A stretch of DNA of 64,000 nucleotides, from NCBI GenBank assembly GCA_024802545.1, contig CP103416.1, positions 1-64,000 on the forward strand. Direction: 5' to 3'. Position numbers and translations under genes: made by a program. Every line of letters starts with the position of its first letter. Within the stretch, counting starts at the first letter, position 1. The notes beneath the pieces were generated by a model. The model was not told the DNA's origin and ran no database searches. It saw only the letters and a program-made list of their open reading frames with translations. Shown here in pieces: positions 39,725-49,108 of the stretch. This stretch comes from SAR92 clade bacterium H455 (GTDB lineage: Bacteria > Pseudomonadota > Gammaproteobacteria > Pseudomonadales > Porticoccaceae).

Positions 39725-40453
39725 ATGACACTGTGGCAGCAATTTCTCAGCGTCGAAATTGAGTTCCATTCATTTGGTGCGCAACATCTCGGCGCCCTAA
39801 CAGTGTTTGCACTCTGCATGCTGGCAACGGTCTGGTGCATTCGCAACTTTGATGAGCGCCAGAATCTGCTTTTTAGCCGGCGACTGTCGATTTTTCTAGT
39901 CATCACCGTGATCATTTTTAGCGCCATCAAGATCTACTTTAATCGGTTTAATCTCCTCATTGACCTGCCTATATCCCTTTGCAATCTATTTGCCATATTG
40001 GCACCGCTGCTATTTTGGCACCCCAATCAACGGCGCCTAGAGGTGATCTACTTTCTGGTAATGGCCGGTACAATACAGGCCATGCTAACCCCCGATCTCT
40101 ATGTGGGTTTTCCCAGCAACGAGTTTTTTAAATATTGGATCGTCCATGGCGGTCTGGTGGTGCTGGTAATACATAATATCTTTGCCTTCCAGATGTACCC
40201 GCGCCTCAAGGGAATCCTGATTACCTTTGGCTGGTTGAACGTCTATTCACTGGGACTCTACGGACTTAATCTGCTGATGGGTGCCAACTACTTGTATTTG
40301 ATGAATAAGCCGGGCAACGCATCTATTCTGGATCTGCTTGGACCATGGCCGCTGTATATATTGGTGGGCGAATTGCTGGCGATGGTTTTCTTTGCCTTGT
40401 TCTATTTGCCGTTTATCTACGTCAACAAGACGGATCAGTCCGCCAAGGCGTAA
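39725..40453 (+). CDS. YwaF/TIGR02206-like integral membrane protein
   Basis: A 242-aa protein with about seven hydrophobic helices; it resembles the TIGR02206 (YwaF) family, judged from the FSAIKIYFNRFN, LPISLCNLFAIL and LLGPWPLYI segments. The function is unknown. It begins 7 nt after purD, so it probably shares that transcript, but no purine role is evident. Confidence 0.75.
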   Translation: MTLWQQFLSVEIEFHSFGAQHLGALTVFALCMLATVWCIRNFDERQNLLFSRRLSIFLVITVIIFSAIKIYFNRFNLLIDLPISLCNLFAILAPLLFWHPNQRRLEVIYFLVMAGTIQAMLTPDLYVGFPSNEFFKYWIVHGGLVVLVIHNIFAFQMYPRLKGILITFGWLNVYSLGLYGLNLLMGANYLYLMNKPGNASILDLLGPWPLYILVGELLAMVFFALFYLPFIYVNKTDQSAKA

Positions 40454-40543
40454 AAATAGACAAGCGCAGCCAAAGCCACTACAGTCCCTGTAGGAATATG
40501 GCCGACCAACACACTCTTTTAGAAGACCGATAGAAGACCTCTT

Positions 40544-41194
40544 ATGTCCCAGTCAAAACTCAAGCTCTCTGTATTTGATCACTTTATCGTGCAAGCCGAT
40601 CAGGCCCTGCGCACTATTGCGGGTAGCGCTCCAACGCCACAGCGTAGTTCGCCAGCCAAGGACAGAGTAGAGGGCCAGCTATCGGAGCAGGAGCGCAAGC
40701 ATGCTGCCGGTTTGATGCGGGTAAATCATGCCGGCGAGGTCTGTGCTCAGGCGCTCTATCAGGGTCAGGCACTCACTGCTAAATTGCCCGAAGTGGGTGA
40801 GCAAATGGAAGCAGCAGCAGCTGAAGAGGTTGATCACCTGGCCTGGTGTGAGGAGCGGATTAACCAGCTCGATGGCAGCACCAGCCTGTTAAATCCGGTT
40901 TGGTATGCCGCCTCATTCGGCATTGGCGCAGCTGCGGGACTAATCAGTGACAAGCTCAGCCTTGGATTTGTTGCCGCCACCGAAGAGCAGGTATGCAATC
41001 ATCTACAAGAGCATTTAGATCAACTGCCAGAGGACGATCACAAAAGTCGTGCGGTGATTGAGCAAATGTTAGTGGATGAGAAACATCATGCCGAAAGCGC
41101 TCTTGATGCCGGCGGCTATCCTTTCCCCACGCCGGTCAAGAAACTGATGACCATGGTTTCTGGTGCCATGACGGCGAGTAGTTACAGAATCTAG
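40544..41194 (+). CDS. coq7: Ubiquinone biosynthesis diiron hydroxylase Coq7
   Basis: Hydroxylates C6 of demethoxyubiquinone, replacing UbiF. The 216-aa protein has the diiron ligands in [17 protein letters not shown] (E, H), [13 protein letters not shown] (E, H) and EKHHAESAL (E, H). With ubiH and ubiI elsewhere in the window it completes the oxygen-dependent hydroxylations. The gene order coq7 near OsmC, crp and trpC matches Pseudomonas. Confidence 0.95.
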   Translation: MSQSKLKLSVFDHFIVQADQALRTIAGSAPTPQRSSPAKDRVEGQLSEQERKHAAGLMRVNHAGEVCAQALYQGQALTAKLPEVGEQMEAAAAEEVDHLAWCEERINQLDGSTSLLNPVWYAASFGIGAAAGLISDKLSLGFVAATEEQVCNHLQEHLDQLPEDDHKSRAVIEQMLVDEKHHAESALDAGGYPFPTPVKKLMTMVSGAMTASSYRI

Positions 41195-41230
41195 CCCCGG
41201 TCACTCAACTAGCCCCTAAAAAAATAGCTC

Positions 41231-42205
41231 TCAATCAAACAGCATTGACTGCGGCTCGTGGGGATTTTCCATATCACGAGCCAGATCGACAATCTTCTCC
41301 GACAACCACTGATGAATAGGAGAGCCCAAGGTGCGCTTGTGCTGCAGTAGTACTAGAGGCACAGTGCCCTCGTGGGGAAGGTCATCTGGATAGGTTTTAG
41401 TAACAATCCGATAGAGCTCGCGCTCCATACCAGAACCAAACTTGGCCGATACCATCAAACAATCAGATGCGCAGATAGTTTCAATCGCGGTCATCAACTG
41501 ATTGGTTACCATCGCCTTGGAACGGCTGCGCCCCTGCTCTCGCAAAGCTCTATCAAAACGGGCATCGGTCCGCGCACTTACACGTTTCGCGATTAACAGA
41601 TAATACTGCACATAGGGATATTGAAGAATCTCGTCGAGGGTCACGCGGCTTTTTTTGGCCAGGGGATGTCCCTCTCGCATCCATATAGAGGGACTAAATA
41701 TAGCCAGGTGACGAGCGGTCACCTCAGTGGTGATCTCCCTCTTTATATCAATTGCAAAATCTAGCACACCTGCGGATAACTCCCCCGCCACAGAATCTGT
41801 CTCACTGGAAATCGACAGGATCACACCCGGCGCATATTTATTTAGCAGAGCAGTCAACTGGGACGCCAGGGAGATAGCAATAAATTCAGGCACCGCAATG
41901 GTGATCTCACCGACATAACCGGCCGGGTCAAACTCCCCATCGGTGACCATGTCGAGAATACCATCCAGTAACATTGGCAAGCGCAACTGTAATTCCTGCG
42001 CCTTGGGGGTGGGAATTAATATATTGCCAGTGCGGGTAAATAGCGGATCATCCAGCTGCTGACGCAGGCGCTGCAACACTCGACTCATGGCCGGCTGAGT
42101 AATAAACAGCCGCTGTGCCGCGCGGGTAACGCTTTTCTCTTCCAGCAGAGCTTGAAGAGCAACCAGTAAATTGAGGTCGAGGCGGGAGAGTTTTTGTAAA
42201 TTCAT
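41231..42205 (-). CDS. LysR-family transcriptional regulator
   Basis: A 324-aa LysR regulator: N-terminal winged helix (RLDLNLLVALQALLEEKSVTRAAQRLFITQPAMSRVLQRLR, residues 8-48) and a C-terminal effector-binding domain. The long LDLNLL opening is of the NodD/LeuO-like subgroup. It diverges from a 40-codon gene, and a 52-bp element just upstream (42219-42270) recurs at 42616-42667, so it probably controls both. The effector is unknown. Confidence 0.9.
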   Translation of the reverse strand: MNLQKLSRLDLNLLVALQALLEEKSVTRAAQRLFITQPAMSRVLQRLRQQLDDPLFTRTGNILIPTPKAQELQLRLPMLLDGILDMVTDGEFDPAGYVGEITIAVPEFIAISLASQLTALLNKYAPGVILSISSETDSVAGELSAGVLDFAIDIKREITTEVTARHLAIFSPSIWMREGHPLAKKSRVTLDEILQYPYVQYYLLIAKRVSARTDARFDRALREQGRSRSKAMVTNQLMTAIETICASDCLMVSAKFGSGMERELYRIVTKTYPDDLPHEGTVPLVLLQHKRTLGSPIHQWLSEKIVDLARDMENPHEPQSMLFD

Positions 42206-42218
42206 GGAGTATTCTCAA

Positions 42219-42270
42219 GGTCATTACAATTTGGTATATAAATAATGCTAACAATGCATTTGGATTATGG
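42219..42270. repeat. 52-bp operator/promoter repeat, copy 1
   Basis: A 52-bp element with 41 of 52 bases identical, without gaps, to 42616-42667. It begins GGTCATTACAA, contains TGGTATA, and ends with CATTTG and TATGG, overlapping the -35 of the small gene downstream. ATTACAA and TTGGTAT form an imperfect dyad typical of a LysR site. It lies 14 bp from the LysR start, so autoregulation is likely (inference). Confidence 0.75.
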
Positions 42271-42288
42271 CATAGCTACGCGTATATT
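42260..42288 (+). promoter_or_regulatory. Promoter of the 40-codon gene
   Basis: TTGGAT (42260-42265), exactly 17 nt, then TATATT (42283-42288), about 47 bp before the ATG. The -35 lies within the end of the 52-bp repeat, the usual placement for a LysR-activated promoter. Confidence 0.6.
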
Positions 42289-42334
42289 TACACCCATAGA
42301 GCGACTTGCTCATAAACACCCACGGAGATAGACC

Positions 42335-42457
42335 ATGACACTCGTATACATACTAATCGGATTCACTGGATTAGCGGGTGCTGCAATTGCGAAAGATGAC
42401 TTCGCGAACGTTAAAGCACCAAAACTCAAAGCTTCCGATAAGACGCTGACGCACTAA
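42335..42457 (+). CDS. Putative small exported or membrane protein, 40 aa
   Basis: Short gene of 40 codons with GGAG 7 nt before its ATG, a promoter upstream and a strong terminator 55 bp after its stop. Residues 3-19 are a hydrophobic helix (LVYILIGFTGLAGAAIA) followed by a charged, Lys-rich tail (KDDFANVKAPKLKASDKTLTH). That suggests either a membrane-anchored small protein or a signal peptide with a 21-residue product. It diverges from the LysR gene, so it is probably its target. I know no family for it. Confidence 0.65.
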   Translation: MTLVYILIGFTGLAGAAIAKDDFANVKAPKLKASDKTLTH

Positions 42458-42511
42458 GTCAGCGGCTTCGCACCAAACCCCTCTTAATCCTTGCTATAGG
42501 ATTCTTTTATA

Positions 42512-42538
42512 GGGGCCCTTCTTGGGCCCCTTTTTTTT
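42512..42538 (+). terminator. Intrinsic terminator of the 40-codon gene
   Basis: Perfect stem GGGGCCC/GGGCCCC with a 5-nt loop (TTCTT), followed by eight T. Confidence 0.93.
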
Positions 42539-42615
42539 ATCCCAAAAAACCTTCCGACCCATGCGCCAATTGCGGCAGAAGTGAGGCAAACCAAGACCCA
42601 TAGCCTATAGATTCA

Positions 42616-42667
42616 GGTCATTACAAAATGGTATAACTAAGATGCAAACAATACATTTGCAGTATGG
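42616..42667. repeat. 52-bp operator/promoter repeat, copy 2
   Basis: Second copy of the element at 42219-42270 (41 of 52 identical, no gaps), in the same orientation 397 bp downstream. It too is followed by a -35/-10 pair at the same position, but no LysR gene lies beside it. Confidence 0.75.
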
Positions 42668-42685
42668 AGATCAGATTTCTACTAT
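42657..42685 (+). promoter_or_regulatory. Promoter of the candidate small RNA
   Basis: TTGCAG (42657-42662), 17 nt, TACTAT (42680-42685), aligned with the promoter at 42260-42288 relative to the repeated element. Confidence 0.55.
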
Positions 42686-42691
42686 AAGCGC

Positions 42692-42816
42692 ATTGAAGTT
42701 GTACAGAGTTTTAGAGAGTGGCTGAACAGCAGCTCTTACCCAGTGTTACCCCCCTACCCCTTCCTTTGAGAATTTCTCAGGATTTTTAGGAGCCTACCTT
42801 TAGGCTCCTTTTTTTT
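42692..42816 (+). ncRNA. Candidate LysR-controlled small RNA
   Basis: From the predicted start (about 42692) to the terminator is about 125 nt. No open frame longer than about eight codons with a ribosome site is seen. A short palindrome (TGAGAA-T-TTCTCA, 42767-42779) lies before the terminator. The call rests on promoter, terminator and absence of protein; the transcript is not proven, and a decayed copy of the neighbouring small gene is the alternative. Confidence 0.4.
42788..42816 (+). terminator. Intrinsic terminator of the candidate small RNA
   Basis: Perfect 9-bp stem AGGAGCCTA/TAGGCTCCT with a 4-nt loop and a T-tract at 42809-42816. Confidence 0.93.
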
Positions 42817-42883
42817 GCCTGGGATTTAGCGATTTTCAGTAGAGAACCCTTTAGCTAAAGAGGCCTTTGGTCAAAAACCTTAG

Positions 42884-43303
42884 TCAGACCTCTATCACCT
42901 CATAGCTATGACTCATCTCAACTCCCGCAGCATTGAGCATAATCGAGGCTGAACAATACTTTTCAGCTGAGAGCTCAACGGCGCGCTTAACCTGGCTCTC
43001 TTTAAGGCTGGTTCCACTAACTAGAAAGTGCAGATGAATTTTACTAAACACCGCTGGCACGGCATCAACTCGCTCAGCCTCGACCTCAGTGCGGCAATCA
43101 GTTACCTGCTGGCGGCTCTTGGTGAGCATGCTCATCACATCAAAGGACGCACAGCCACCCAAGCCCAATAAAAGCATCTCCATGGGGCGAACACCCATAT
43201 TGCGACCACCCTGAGCTTCAGCACCATCCATCACAACACTGTGACCACTGCCGGATTCGCCGAGAAACATAACGCCGTCTACCCACTTAATTGTTGCCTT
43301 CAT
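42884..43303 (-). CDS. OsmC-like thiol peroxidase family protein
   Basis: A 139-aa OsmC/Ohr-fold protein with the two reactive-type cysteines in LLLGLGGCASFDVMSML and EKYCSASIML. It probably reduces organic peroxides or is a YhfA-like relative of unknown activity. The start at 43303 is chosen (GAGG 7 nt upstream and the family opening KATIKWVDGVMF); the frame extends open to 43483 across the crp promoter. Divergent from crp, as in Pseudomonas. Confidence 0.88.
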   Translation of the reverse strand: MKATIKWVDGVMFLGESGSGHSVVMDGAEAQGGRNMGVRPMEMLLLGLGGCASFDVMSMLTKSRQQVTDCRTEVEAERVDAVPAVFSKIHLHFLVSGTSLKESQVKRAVELSAEKYCSASIMLNAAGVEMSHSYEVIEV

Positions 43304-43456
43304 ATACAACCTCACTTTCAGAAGCGCAAAGATTACCATAGGGTCGGTGCAAATTTTACTCGTGCCACCTTTTTTTTGACTACTATTAATTTCAGGAGTC
43401 GCAGATAAACAGTATACAAAGCGGCATGTTGCTAAACTTGTAAATGGAGAAACAAA

Positions 43457-44092
43457 TTGGCGCCTGCACCTCTGACACCACATATTGAGAATGTGGAAGA
43501 GTTTTTATCCCACTGCCACAGACGTCGGTATCCGGCGAAAAGCACCATAATCTACGCCGGTGACCAGGGAGATACCCTCTATTACATTATTAAGGGTTCG
43601 GTCACGGTGATGATTGAAGATGATAGTGACGGCAAAGAGATCATTCTCGCCTACCTTAACCCGGGTGATTTTTTCGGTGAAATGGGCCTCTTCGACCAGG
43701 AGCATCGCAGCGCTTGGATCCGCACCAAAACCGAATGCGAAGTAGGGGAAATCAGCTACGCGAAGTTCATAGAGCTGAGCAATAAACACCCCGCATTTCT
43801 CTTCGCCATCAGCAAGCAGGTTGCTCAACGCCTTAGAGATACCACCCGCAAAGTCCGGGATTTAGCTTTTCTTGATGTCACCGGTCGAGTGGCGAGAACC
43901 TTGCTTGATCTTTGCAAAGAACCAGACGCCATGACCCATCCAGACGGTATGCAGATTAAAATTACGCGCCAGGAGATCGGACGCATAGTTGGCTGCTCAA
44001 GAGAGATGGTTGGCCGGGTACTGAAAGAGCTTGAGACTCAGGGACTGGTTTCCGTGTCGGGCAAAACCATGGTGGTGTTTGGGACTCGTTAA
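43457..44092 (+). CDS. crp: cAMP-activated global regulator Crp/Vfr
   Basis: 211-aa CRP-family regulator. The cAMP pocket reads [23 protein letters not shown] with the expected Glu, Arg and Ser, and the DNA-binding helix [25 protein letters not shown] is nearly that of E. coli CRP. It begins with TTG at 43457, behind GGAGA at 6 nt. The Pseudomonas orthologue Vfr controls type IV pili and virulence, so the Pil-Chp operon in this window is a plausible partner. Its stop overlaps that of convergent trpC (TTAA). Confidence 0.95.
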   Translation: MAPAPLTPHIENVEEFLSHCHRRRYPAKSTIIYAGDQGDTLYYIIKGSVTVMIEDDSDGKEIILAYLNPGDFFGEMGLFDQEHRSAWIRTKTECEVGEISYAKFIELSNKHPAFLFAISKQVAQRLRDTTRKVRDLAFLDVTGRVARTLLDLCKEPDAMTHPDGMQIKITRQEIGRIVGCSREMVGRVLKELETQGLVSVSGKTMVVFGTR

Positions 44093-44889
44093 GCGAACAT
44101 CTCTGCCAACCGCTGACCCGGCTCTTCGCTACGCATAAAGGCCTCACCCACCAAAAAGCTGTTCACATTGTGGCCGCGCATAGCAGCCACATCATCGGCG
44201 CTGTGTATGCCACTCTCGGTGATAACAATTTTCCCAGCAGGGATTTTATCGAGCAGCTGATAGGTGTTGTCGAGGGAGACCTCAAAACTGTGGAGGTTGC
44301 GGTTATTGATACCTACCATTGGGTTATCCAACTTAAGCGCTATTTCCAGCTCAGCTCCATCGTGAACTTCGATCAGTACGTCCATTCCCAATGATATTGC
44401 CAAATCATGGAGGTGAGCTAGCTGTTCTTCGGTCAATGCTGAGACAATTAATAGAATGCAATCGGCGCTCATGGCGCGAGCTTCGTAGACCTGATAATCA
44501 TCGATAATAAAATCTTTGCGGATAACCGGCAGTTGCGTGGCCTCACGCGCCATCTGCAGATACTTATCTGCACCCTGAAAGAAATCCACGTCGGTCAGCA
44601 CGGACAGACAGGCTGCACCACCCCGCTCATAGCTTTCGGCGATGGCGGCTGGATCAAAGTCTTCACGGATAACCCCTTTACTCGGAGAGGCCTTTTTAAT
44701 TTCGGCAATCACTGCAGATTGGCCAGCGGTAAGCTTGGCTTCAAGTGCTGCGGCGAATCCTCTAGGAGACTCCGCGGACTGCGCTTTTTCAATTAGCTGG
44801 GCAATGGAAACCAAGGCACTGCGCTCGGCAATTTCTTCATGCTTGCGGGCGAGGATTTTTTTTAGAATGGTGGGTGTATCTGAGCTCAT
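44089..44889 (-). CDS. trpC: Indole-3-glycerol-phosphate synthase
   Basis: Fourth step of tryptophan synthesis. TIM-barrel enzyme of 266 aa with [75 protein letters not shown] and [12 protein letters not shown]. The domain for TrpF is absent, so it is monofunctional. It is last in trpE-trpG-trpD-trpC, 18 nt after trpD. Confidence 0.97.
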   Translation of the reverse strand: MSSDTPTILKKILARKHEEIAERSALVSIAQLIEKAQSAESPRGFAAALEAKLTAGQSAVIAEIKKASPSKGVIREDFDPAAIAESYERGGAACLSVLTDVDFFQGADKYLQMAREATQLPVIRKDFIIDDYQVYEARAMSADCILLIVSALTEEQLAHLHDLAISLGMDVLIEVHDGAELEIALKLDNPMVGINNRNLHSFEVSLDNTYQLLDKIPAGKIVITESGIHSADDVAAMRGHNVNSFLVGEAFMRSEEPGQRLAEMFA

Positions 44890-44907
44890 TTCAATTTCTC
44901 GTTATTT

Positions 44908-45945
44908 TTAAGCGTCTTGCTGAACCTGAGTAAAGGTCGCTAGATCAGTTAATTTAGCCCGCGCCAATCCTGCGCCTATGGCGTCCTGCGCCATGGCCAC
45001 ACCCTCTTTAATGCTACCGGCACAGCCAGCCACATAAAGTGCCGCACCGGCGTTAAGAGCGATCAGATCAGCGGCCTTTGTGCCATTGGCAGTTGCCTGT
45101 TTGCCCAGGGCATCTTTAATCAGCTCTAGGGACTGCTCTGCGTTATCCACGCTCAAACCATCGAGGCTCTGACGCTCTATCATAAAGTCTTCAGGGGCAA
45201 TACTGTATTCCCTGATAACACCCTCTCTGTATTCAGCTACTGCAGTCTCCGTGGCAATACTAATTTCATCTAGGCCGTCAGCGGAGTGCACTACCATAAT
45301 ATGCTCGGCACCCAAACGTCCGAGCACCTCGGCCATGGGCTTGCACAGGGCTTGGTCATAGACACCAATGAGCTGGCGGGTAACCCCAGCGGGATTGGTC
45401 ATGGGGCCAAGGATATTAAAAATGGTTCGCAGGCCCAGTTCACGGCGCGGGCCAATCGCATGTTTCATGGCACTGTGATGAGCTGGCGCAAACATAAAAC
45501 CAACACCCAACTCCTGTACGCAGAGCGCCACCTGCTCGGGACTGAGATTTAAATTAACACCAGCGGCTTCGAGTACATCAGCAGCACCACTGTTGCTGCT
45601 AACGGAGCGATTGCCGTGTTTAGCAACAGAACCACCAGCCGCGGCAACCACAAAAGTGGCGGCAGTGGAGACATTAAACAGATTGGACTCATCGCCACCA
45701 GTGCCGACTATATCCACTAGACCTTCGCCGGATACTTTCACGCCAGTCGCCAGCTCGCGCATAACTTCAACGGCGCCAGCTATCTCATCGATACTCTCGC
45801 CTTTCATGCGCAGAGCGATGAGAAAAGCACCGATCTGAGCATCACTGGCATTGCCGGTCATAATCTGGCGCATTACATCGCGCATTTCCGGAGCGCTAAG
45901 ATTTGTACCCAATACAACGATTTCTAATGCCTGTTTGATATCCAT
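44908..45945 (-). CDS. trpD: Anthranilate phosphoribosyltransferase
   Basis: Transfers phosphoribose to anthranilate. The 345-aa protein has [40 protein letters not shown]-type PRPP-binding segments and [24 protein letters not shown] lies 6 nt before the start. TrpG begins two bases upstream, so trpG and trpD are closely coupled but separate genes. Confidence 0.97.
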   Translation of the reverse strand: MDIKQALEIVVLGTNLSAPEMRDVMRQIMTGNASDAQIGAFLIALRMKGESIDEIAGAVEVMRELATGVKVSGEGLVDIVGTGGDESNLFNVSTAATFVVAAAGGSVAKHGNRSVSSNSGAADVLEAAGVNLNLSPEQVALCVQELGVGFMFAPAHHSAMKHAIGPRRELGLRTIFNILGPMTNPAGVTRQLIGVYDQALCKPMAEVLGRLGAEHIMVVHSADGLDEISIATETAVAEYREGVIREYSIAPEDFMIERQSLDGLSVDNAEQSLELIKDALGKQATANGTKAADLIALNAGAALYVAGCAGSIKEGVAMAQDAIGAGLARAKLTDLATFTQVQQDA

Positions 45946-45947
45946 AT

Positions 45948-46526
45948 TTAACCTTTGAGGAAATTATTCAGCAGGTCATGGCCGTGCTGGGTCAGGATTG
46001 ATTCCGGATGAAATTGCACGCCTTCGATGGGCAGTGTTTTGTGGCGCACCCCCATAATCTCGTCGAGACTACCATCTTTATGTTCGGTCCAAGCTGTGAT
46101 TTCAAGACAGCTTGGCAGGCTGCTCTGCTCGATTACCAAGGAATGATATCGGGTTGCCTCAAAAGGATTAGTCAATCCGGCAAATACGCCGCTATTACTG
46201 TGGTGCATTGGCGAGGTTTTGCCGTGCATCACTTGCTTTGCTCGGACAATCTTGCCACCAAAAGCCTGGGCAATACTCTGGTGACCAAGGCAAACACCGA
46301 GAATCGGCAGACGACCGGCAAAGTGCGTAATGGTCTCGACAGAAATACCCGCTTGACTAGGTGTACAGGGGCCTGGCGAGATAACAATTTTCTCCGGTGC
46401 CAAACGCTCGATATCAGCAATGCTAATCTCGTCATTGCGATAGACCTGGACATCGGCCTTTAGCTCGGCGAGGTACTGGACAATGTTGTAGGTAAACGAG
46501 TCATAGTTATCGATCATTAAAATCAT
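45948..46526 (-). CDS. trpG: Anthranilate synthase glutamine amidotransferase subunit
   Basis: Supplies ammonia from glutamine to TrpE. The 192-aa class I amidotransferase has [29 protein letters not shown], the nucleophile in [16 protein letters not shown] and the His/Glu of [13 protein letters not shown]. The start at 46526 (GGAG 7 nt upstream) overlaps the trpE stop by four bases. PabA-like use in folate synthesis is possible, but the operon points to tryptophan. Confidence 0.96.
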   Translation of the reverse strand: MILMIDNYDSFTYNIVQYLAELKADVQVYRNDEISIADIERLAPEKIVISPGPCTPSQAGISVETITHFAGRLPILGVCLGHQSIAQAFGGKIVRAKQVMHGKTSPMHHSNSGVFAGLTNPFEATRYHSLVIEQSSLPSCLEITAWTEHKDGSLDEIMGVRHKTLPIEGVQFHPESILTQHGHDLLNNFLKG

Positions 46527-48013
46527 TTCGACTCTCCAGAAGCTTTCTCGCAAACCATTGCTGCTGCGCGCATAAGGGCTCGGGCTTTATTGTTGGTCTC
46601 TTTCCACTCAAGCTCGGGGACCGAATCGGCTACTACACCGGCTCCAGCCTGAACATGGAGCATATTGTCTTTGATAACCGCAGTGCGGATGGCGATAGCG
46701 GTATCCATATTGCCGTTCCAACCTATATAGCCCACCGCTCCGCCGTAGATATTACGCTTCACTGGCTCGAGCTCATCAATAATTTCCATGGCGCGAATTT
46801 TTGGCGCACCGCTCAAGGTGCCAGCGGGCAATGTCGCCTTAAGCACTTCCAGAGCACCCATATCATCGTTTACTTGGCCGACTACATTAGAGGTGATATG
46901 CATAACATGGGAGTAGCGCTCAACGACCATCTTTTCAGTGACTTCGACAGTACCAGTTTTACTGATACGGCCCACATCGTTGCGACCCAAATCAATCAGC
47001 ATTAGGTGCTCTGCAATTTCTTTAGGGTCGGCGAGCATCTCATCTTCCATAGCCTGATCTTCTTCCACCGTTGCTCCACGTTTACGGGTGCCAGCTATAG
47101 GTCGAACCGTAACTTCGCCATCTTCGAGACGGGCGAGAACCTCTGGGGACGAACCGACAATATGAAAGCCGTCGAGGTCGAGGAAGTACATGTAGGGAGA
47201 GGGATTAAGCCGACGCAGCGCGCGGTAGAGATTAATCGGCTCGGCGCGAAAAGGGGCTGAGAGACGCTGGGATGGCACCACCTGCATTACATCACCGGCC
47301 ATGACATAGTCTTTAACTTTATTCACTGCGGCTTTGAAATCCTGCTCGCCAAAACTCGAGACAAAATCTTTTTCAGAGATCCCGTCACCAGACATACTCA
47401 TCGGCGGCAATTGCGGTGTTGGCTGTTCAAGCTTGGCCTCAAGCTCATCTAGTCGGGCTTGCGCTTTAGCTAGAGCATCTTGGTCTTTAGCATCCACATG
47501 AACCACTAACATGATGGTGCCAGAGAGGTTATCGAAGATCGCCACCTCGTCCGAAGCCATCAGCAAGATATCTGGAGTCCCCAGTGCGTCTGGGGGGGCG
47601 CTATGGGCTAACTTAGGCTCCACAAAACGCACGGTGTCATAGCCAAAGTAGCCCACTAGGCCACCAGTAAATCGCGGCAAGTTTGGCAGGTCGGGCATAC
47701 TAAATAGCTGGCGGAATCGCTCCACCTCAGCCAGGGGATCACTGGTCTGACGATTAACCATAGGCTTGCCGTCGCGAATAATTTCCAGTCGGCTACCAAA
47801 GACTTTGAGAACCGTGGAGGTGTGCAGGCCTATCAGAGAATAACGGCCCCACTTCTCGCCGCCCTGCACTGATTCAAATAGGTAGGAGTTTGGCCCAAAA
47901 GCCAACTTTAAATAAACACTAAGGGGGGTTTCTAGATCAGCCAGCACTTCGCGGGTAACGGGAATACGGTTGTATTCTTGGCAGGCTAATTCGGCAAATT
48001 TTTCGGGTGTCAT
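46523..48013 (-). CDS. trpE: Anthranilate synthase component I
   Basis: Converts chorismate to anthranilate. The 496-aa protein has the feedback-site [17 protein letters not shown], the PSQRLSAPF and [19 protein letters not shown] regions, [23 protein letters not shown] and [23 protein letters not shown] lies 7 nt before the ATG. The upstream 268 nt carries a promoter but no Trp-rich leader peptide on the correct strand, so control by classical attenuation is not seen. Confidence 0.97.
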   Translation of the reverse strand: MTPEKFAELACQEYNRIPVTREVLADLETPLSVYLKLAFGPNSYLFESVQGGEKWGRYSLIGLHTSTVLKVFGSRLEIIRDGKPMVNRQTSDPLAEVERFRQLFSMPDLPNLPRFTGGLVGYFGYDTVRFVEPKLAHSAPPDALGTPDILLMASDEVAIFDNLSGTIMLVVHVDAKDQDALAKAQARLDELEAKLEQPTPQLPPMSMSGDGISEKDFVSSFGEQDFKAAVNKVKDYVMAGDVMQVVPSQRLSAPFRAEPINLYRALRRLNPSPYMYFLDLDGFHIVGSSPEVLARLEDGEVTVRPIAGTRKRGATVEEDQAMEDEMLADPKEIAEHLMLIDLGRNDVGRISKTGTVEVTEKMVVERYSHVMHITSNVVGQVNDDMGALEVLKATLPAGTLSGAPKIRAMEIIDELEPVKRNIYGGAVGYIGWNGNMDTAIAIRTAVIKDNMLHVQAGAGVVADSVPELEWKETNNKARALMRAAAMVCEKASGESK

Positions 48014-48163
48014 AATAGGATCCTTGTTCTTTAACAGAATGTGGTGGTGCAGACGTCAGCACGCCTCAATGGCTCTAGTTGCGCCAACGCCACCTGTGAC
48101 AATTGCTGTCAAACTGTTTAGAACTCGAACCTTTCACGTACTATCTCCGAAATTTAAGTTGCT

Positions 48164-48191
48164 ATTGTAAGCATTTGCACCGATGCGACAA
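48164..48191 (-). promoter_or_regulatory. Promoter of the trp operon
   Basis: On the minus strand TTGTCG (48186-48191), 16 nt, TACAAT (48164-48169), about 150 bp before trpE. Between it and the gene lies a 5-bp inverted repeat (TGACA/TGTCA, 48097-48111) that might bind a regulator, but it matches no site I can name. Confidence 0.5.
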
Positions 48192-48281
48192 CCGTCCGTG
48201 CGAAAGATTATCAATTACCCTTGCTCTTCACTCGCTGTGGGCACTTTATTCGCTGAAGGCGTGTTAAACGCTGCAGACTCT

Positions 48282-48950
48282 TTATGCCTGTGCCAATTCG
48301 CTGCGCATCTTAGCGATAACCTCAGCATAGTCATCGGCGCCATAGATTGCCGAACCGGCGACAAAGGTATCTGCTCCGGCCGCAGCGATCTCACGGATAT
48401 TTTTTACCGTGACACCGCCATCAATTTCTAGACGAATATCATGGCCACTGCTATCGATCAGCTGACGCGCTGCCGCTAGTTTATTCAGTGTAGCCGGAAT
48501 AAATTTCTGACCACCAAAACCCGGGTTGACTGACATCAGTAACAACATATCCATTCGATCCATCACCCAGCGCACGGTTTCTAGACTGGTTGCTGGATTT
48601 AAGACCAAGCCGGCCCTGCAGCCGAGATCGCGAATCAGCTGCAGCGAGCGATCGACGTGATTGGAGGCTTCGGGATGGAAGGTAATGTAGGTTGCGCCAA
48701 CATCGGCAAACATGCGGATCAAATCATCCACAGGCTGCACCATCAGATGCACATCGATGGGGGCGGTGACACCATGGTCACGCAGTGCTTTACAGACCAT
48801 AGGTCCGATCGTCAGATTGGGCACATAGTGGTTGTCCATAACATCAAAATGGACAACATCTGCACCGGCTTCAAGAACCGCATCAACCTCTTCGCCGAGG
48901 CGGGCAAAGTTGGCAGATAGGATGGATGGAGCAATCAAAAATTCAGTCAT
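48282..48950 (-). CDS. rpe: Ribulose-phosphate 3-epimerase
   Basis: Interconverts ribulose-5-phosphate and xylulose-5-phosphate. The 222-aa TIM barrel has [36 protein letters not shown] (metal His/Asp), the [12 protein letters not shown] loop and [11 protein letters not shown]. In Pseudomonas rpe is followed by gph and trpE; here gph is missing and trpE follows after 268 nt. Confidence 0.96.
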   Translation of the reverse strand: MTEFLIAPSILSANFARLGEEVDAVLEAGADVVHFDVMDNHYVPNLTIGPMVCKALRDHGVTAPIDVHLMVQPVDDLIRMFADVGATYITFHPEASNHVDRSLQLIRDLGCRAGLVLNPATSLETVRWVMDRMDMLLLMSVNPGFGGQKFIPATLNKLAAARQLIDSSGHDIRLEIDGGVTVKNIREIAAAGADTFVAGSAIYGADDYAEVIAKMRSELAQA

Positions 48951-49053
48951 ATAACACCAGAAGTCAATTCAGGCGTAATCATGCGGGACTTCGGTATGGG
49001 GTGCAAATACTTTGCCTATCAAAGGGACCTTAGCTTCAAGAAAAGCCCAAAAG

Positions 49054-49085
49054 AAAAAAGACCAGCTGTTTCCAGATGGTCTTTT
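49054..49085 (-). terminator. Intrinsic terminator of the EF-hand gene
   Basis: On the minus strand AAAAGACCATC and GCTGGTCTTTT form a stem with an 8-nt loop, followed by T-rich sequence (TTTTTT), 24 nt after the EF-hand gene stop. The A-rich left flank could also let it act for the opposite strand. Confidence 0.8.
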
Positions 49086-49108
49086 CTCGACTGACAACTT
49101 ATTGCGGT

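Noticed and set aside
39388-39930. 180-codon minus-strand frame over the end of purD
   Set aside because: Antisense to purD and the next gene, no recognisable protein.
48097-48111. Dyad TGACA/TGTCA upstream of trpE as a CRP or TyrR site
   Set aside because: Spacing and bases do not fit either consensus; kept only as an unnamed dyad.
47970-48170. Plus-strand frame with Met-Trp-Trp upstream of trpE, like a Trp leader peptide
   Set aside because: It lies on the strand opposite to trpE, so it cannot attenuate that operon, and it overlaps the trpE start.
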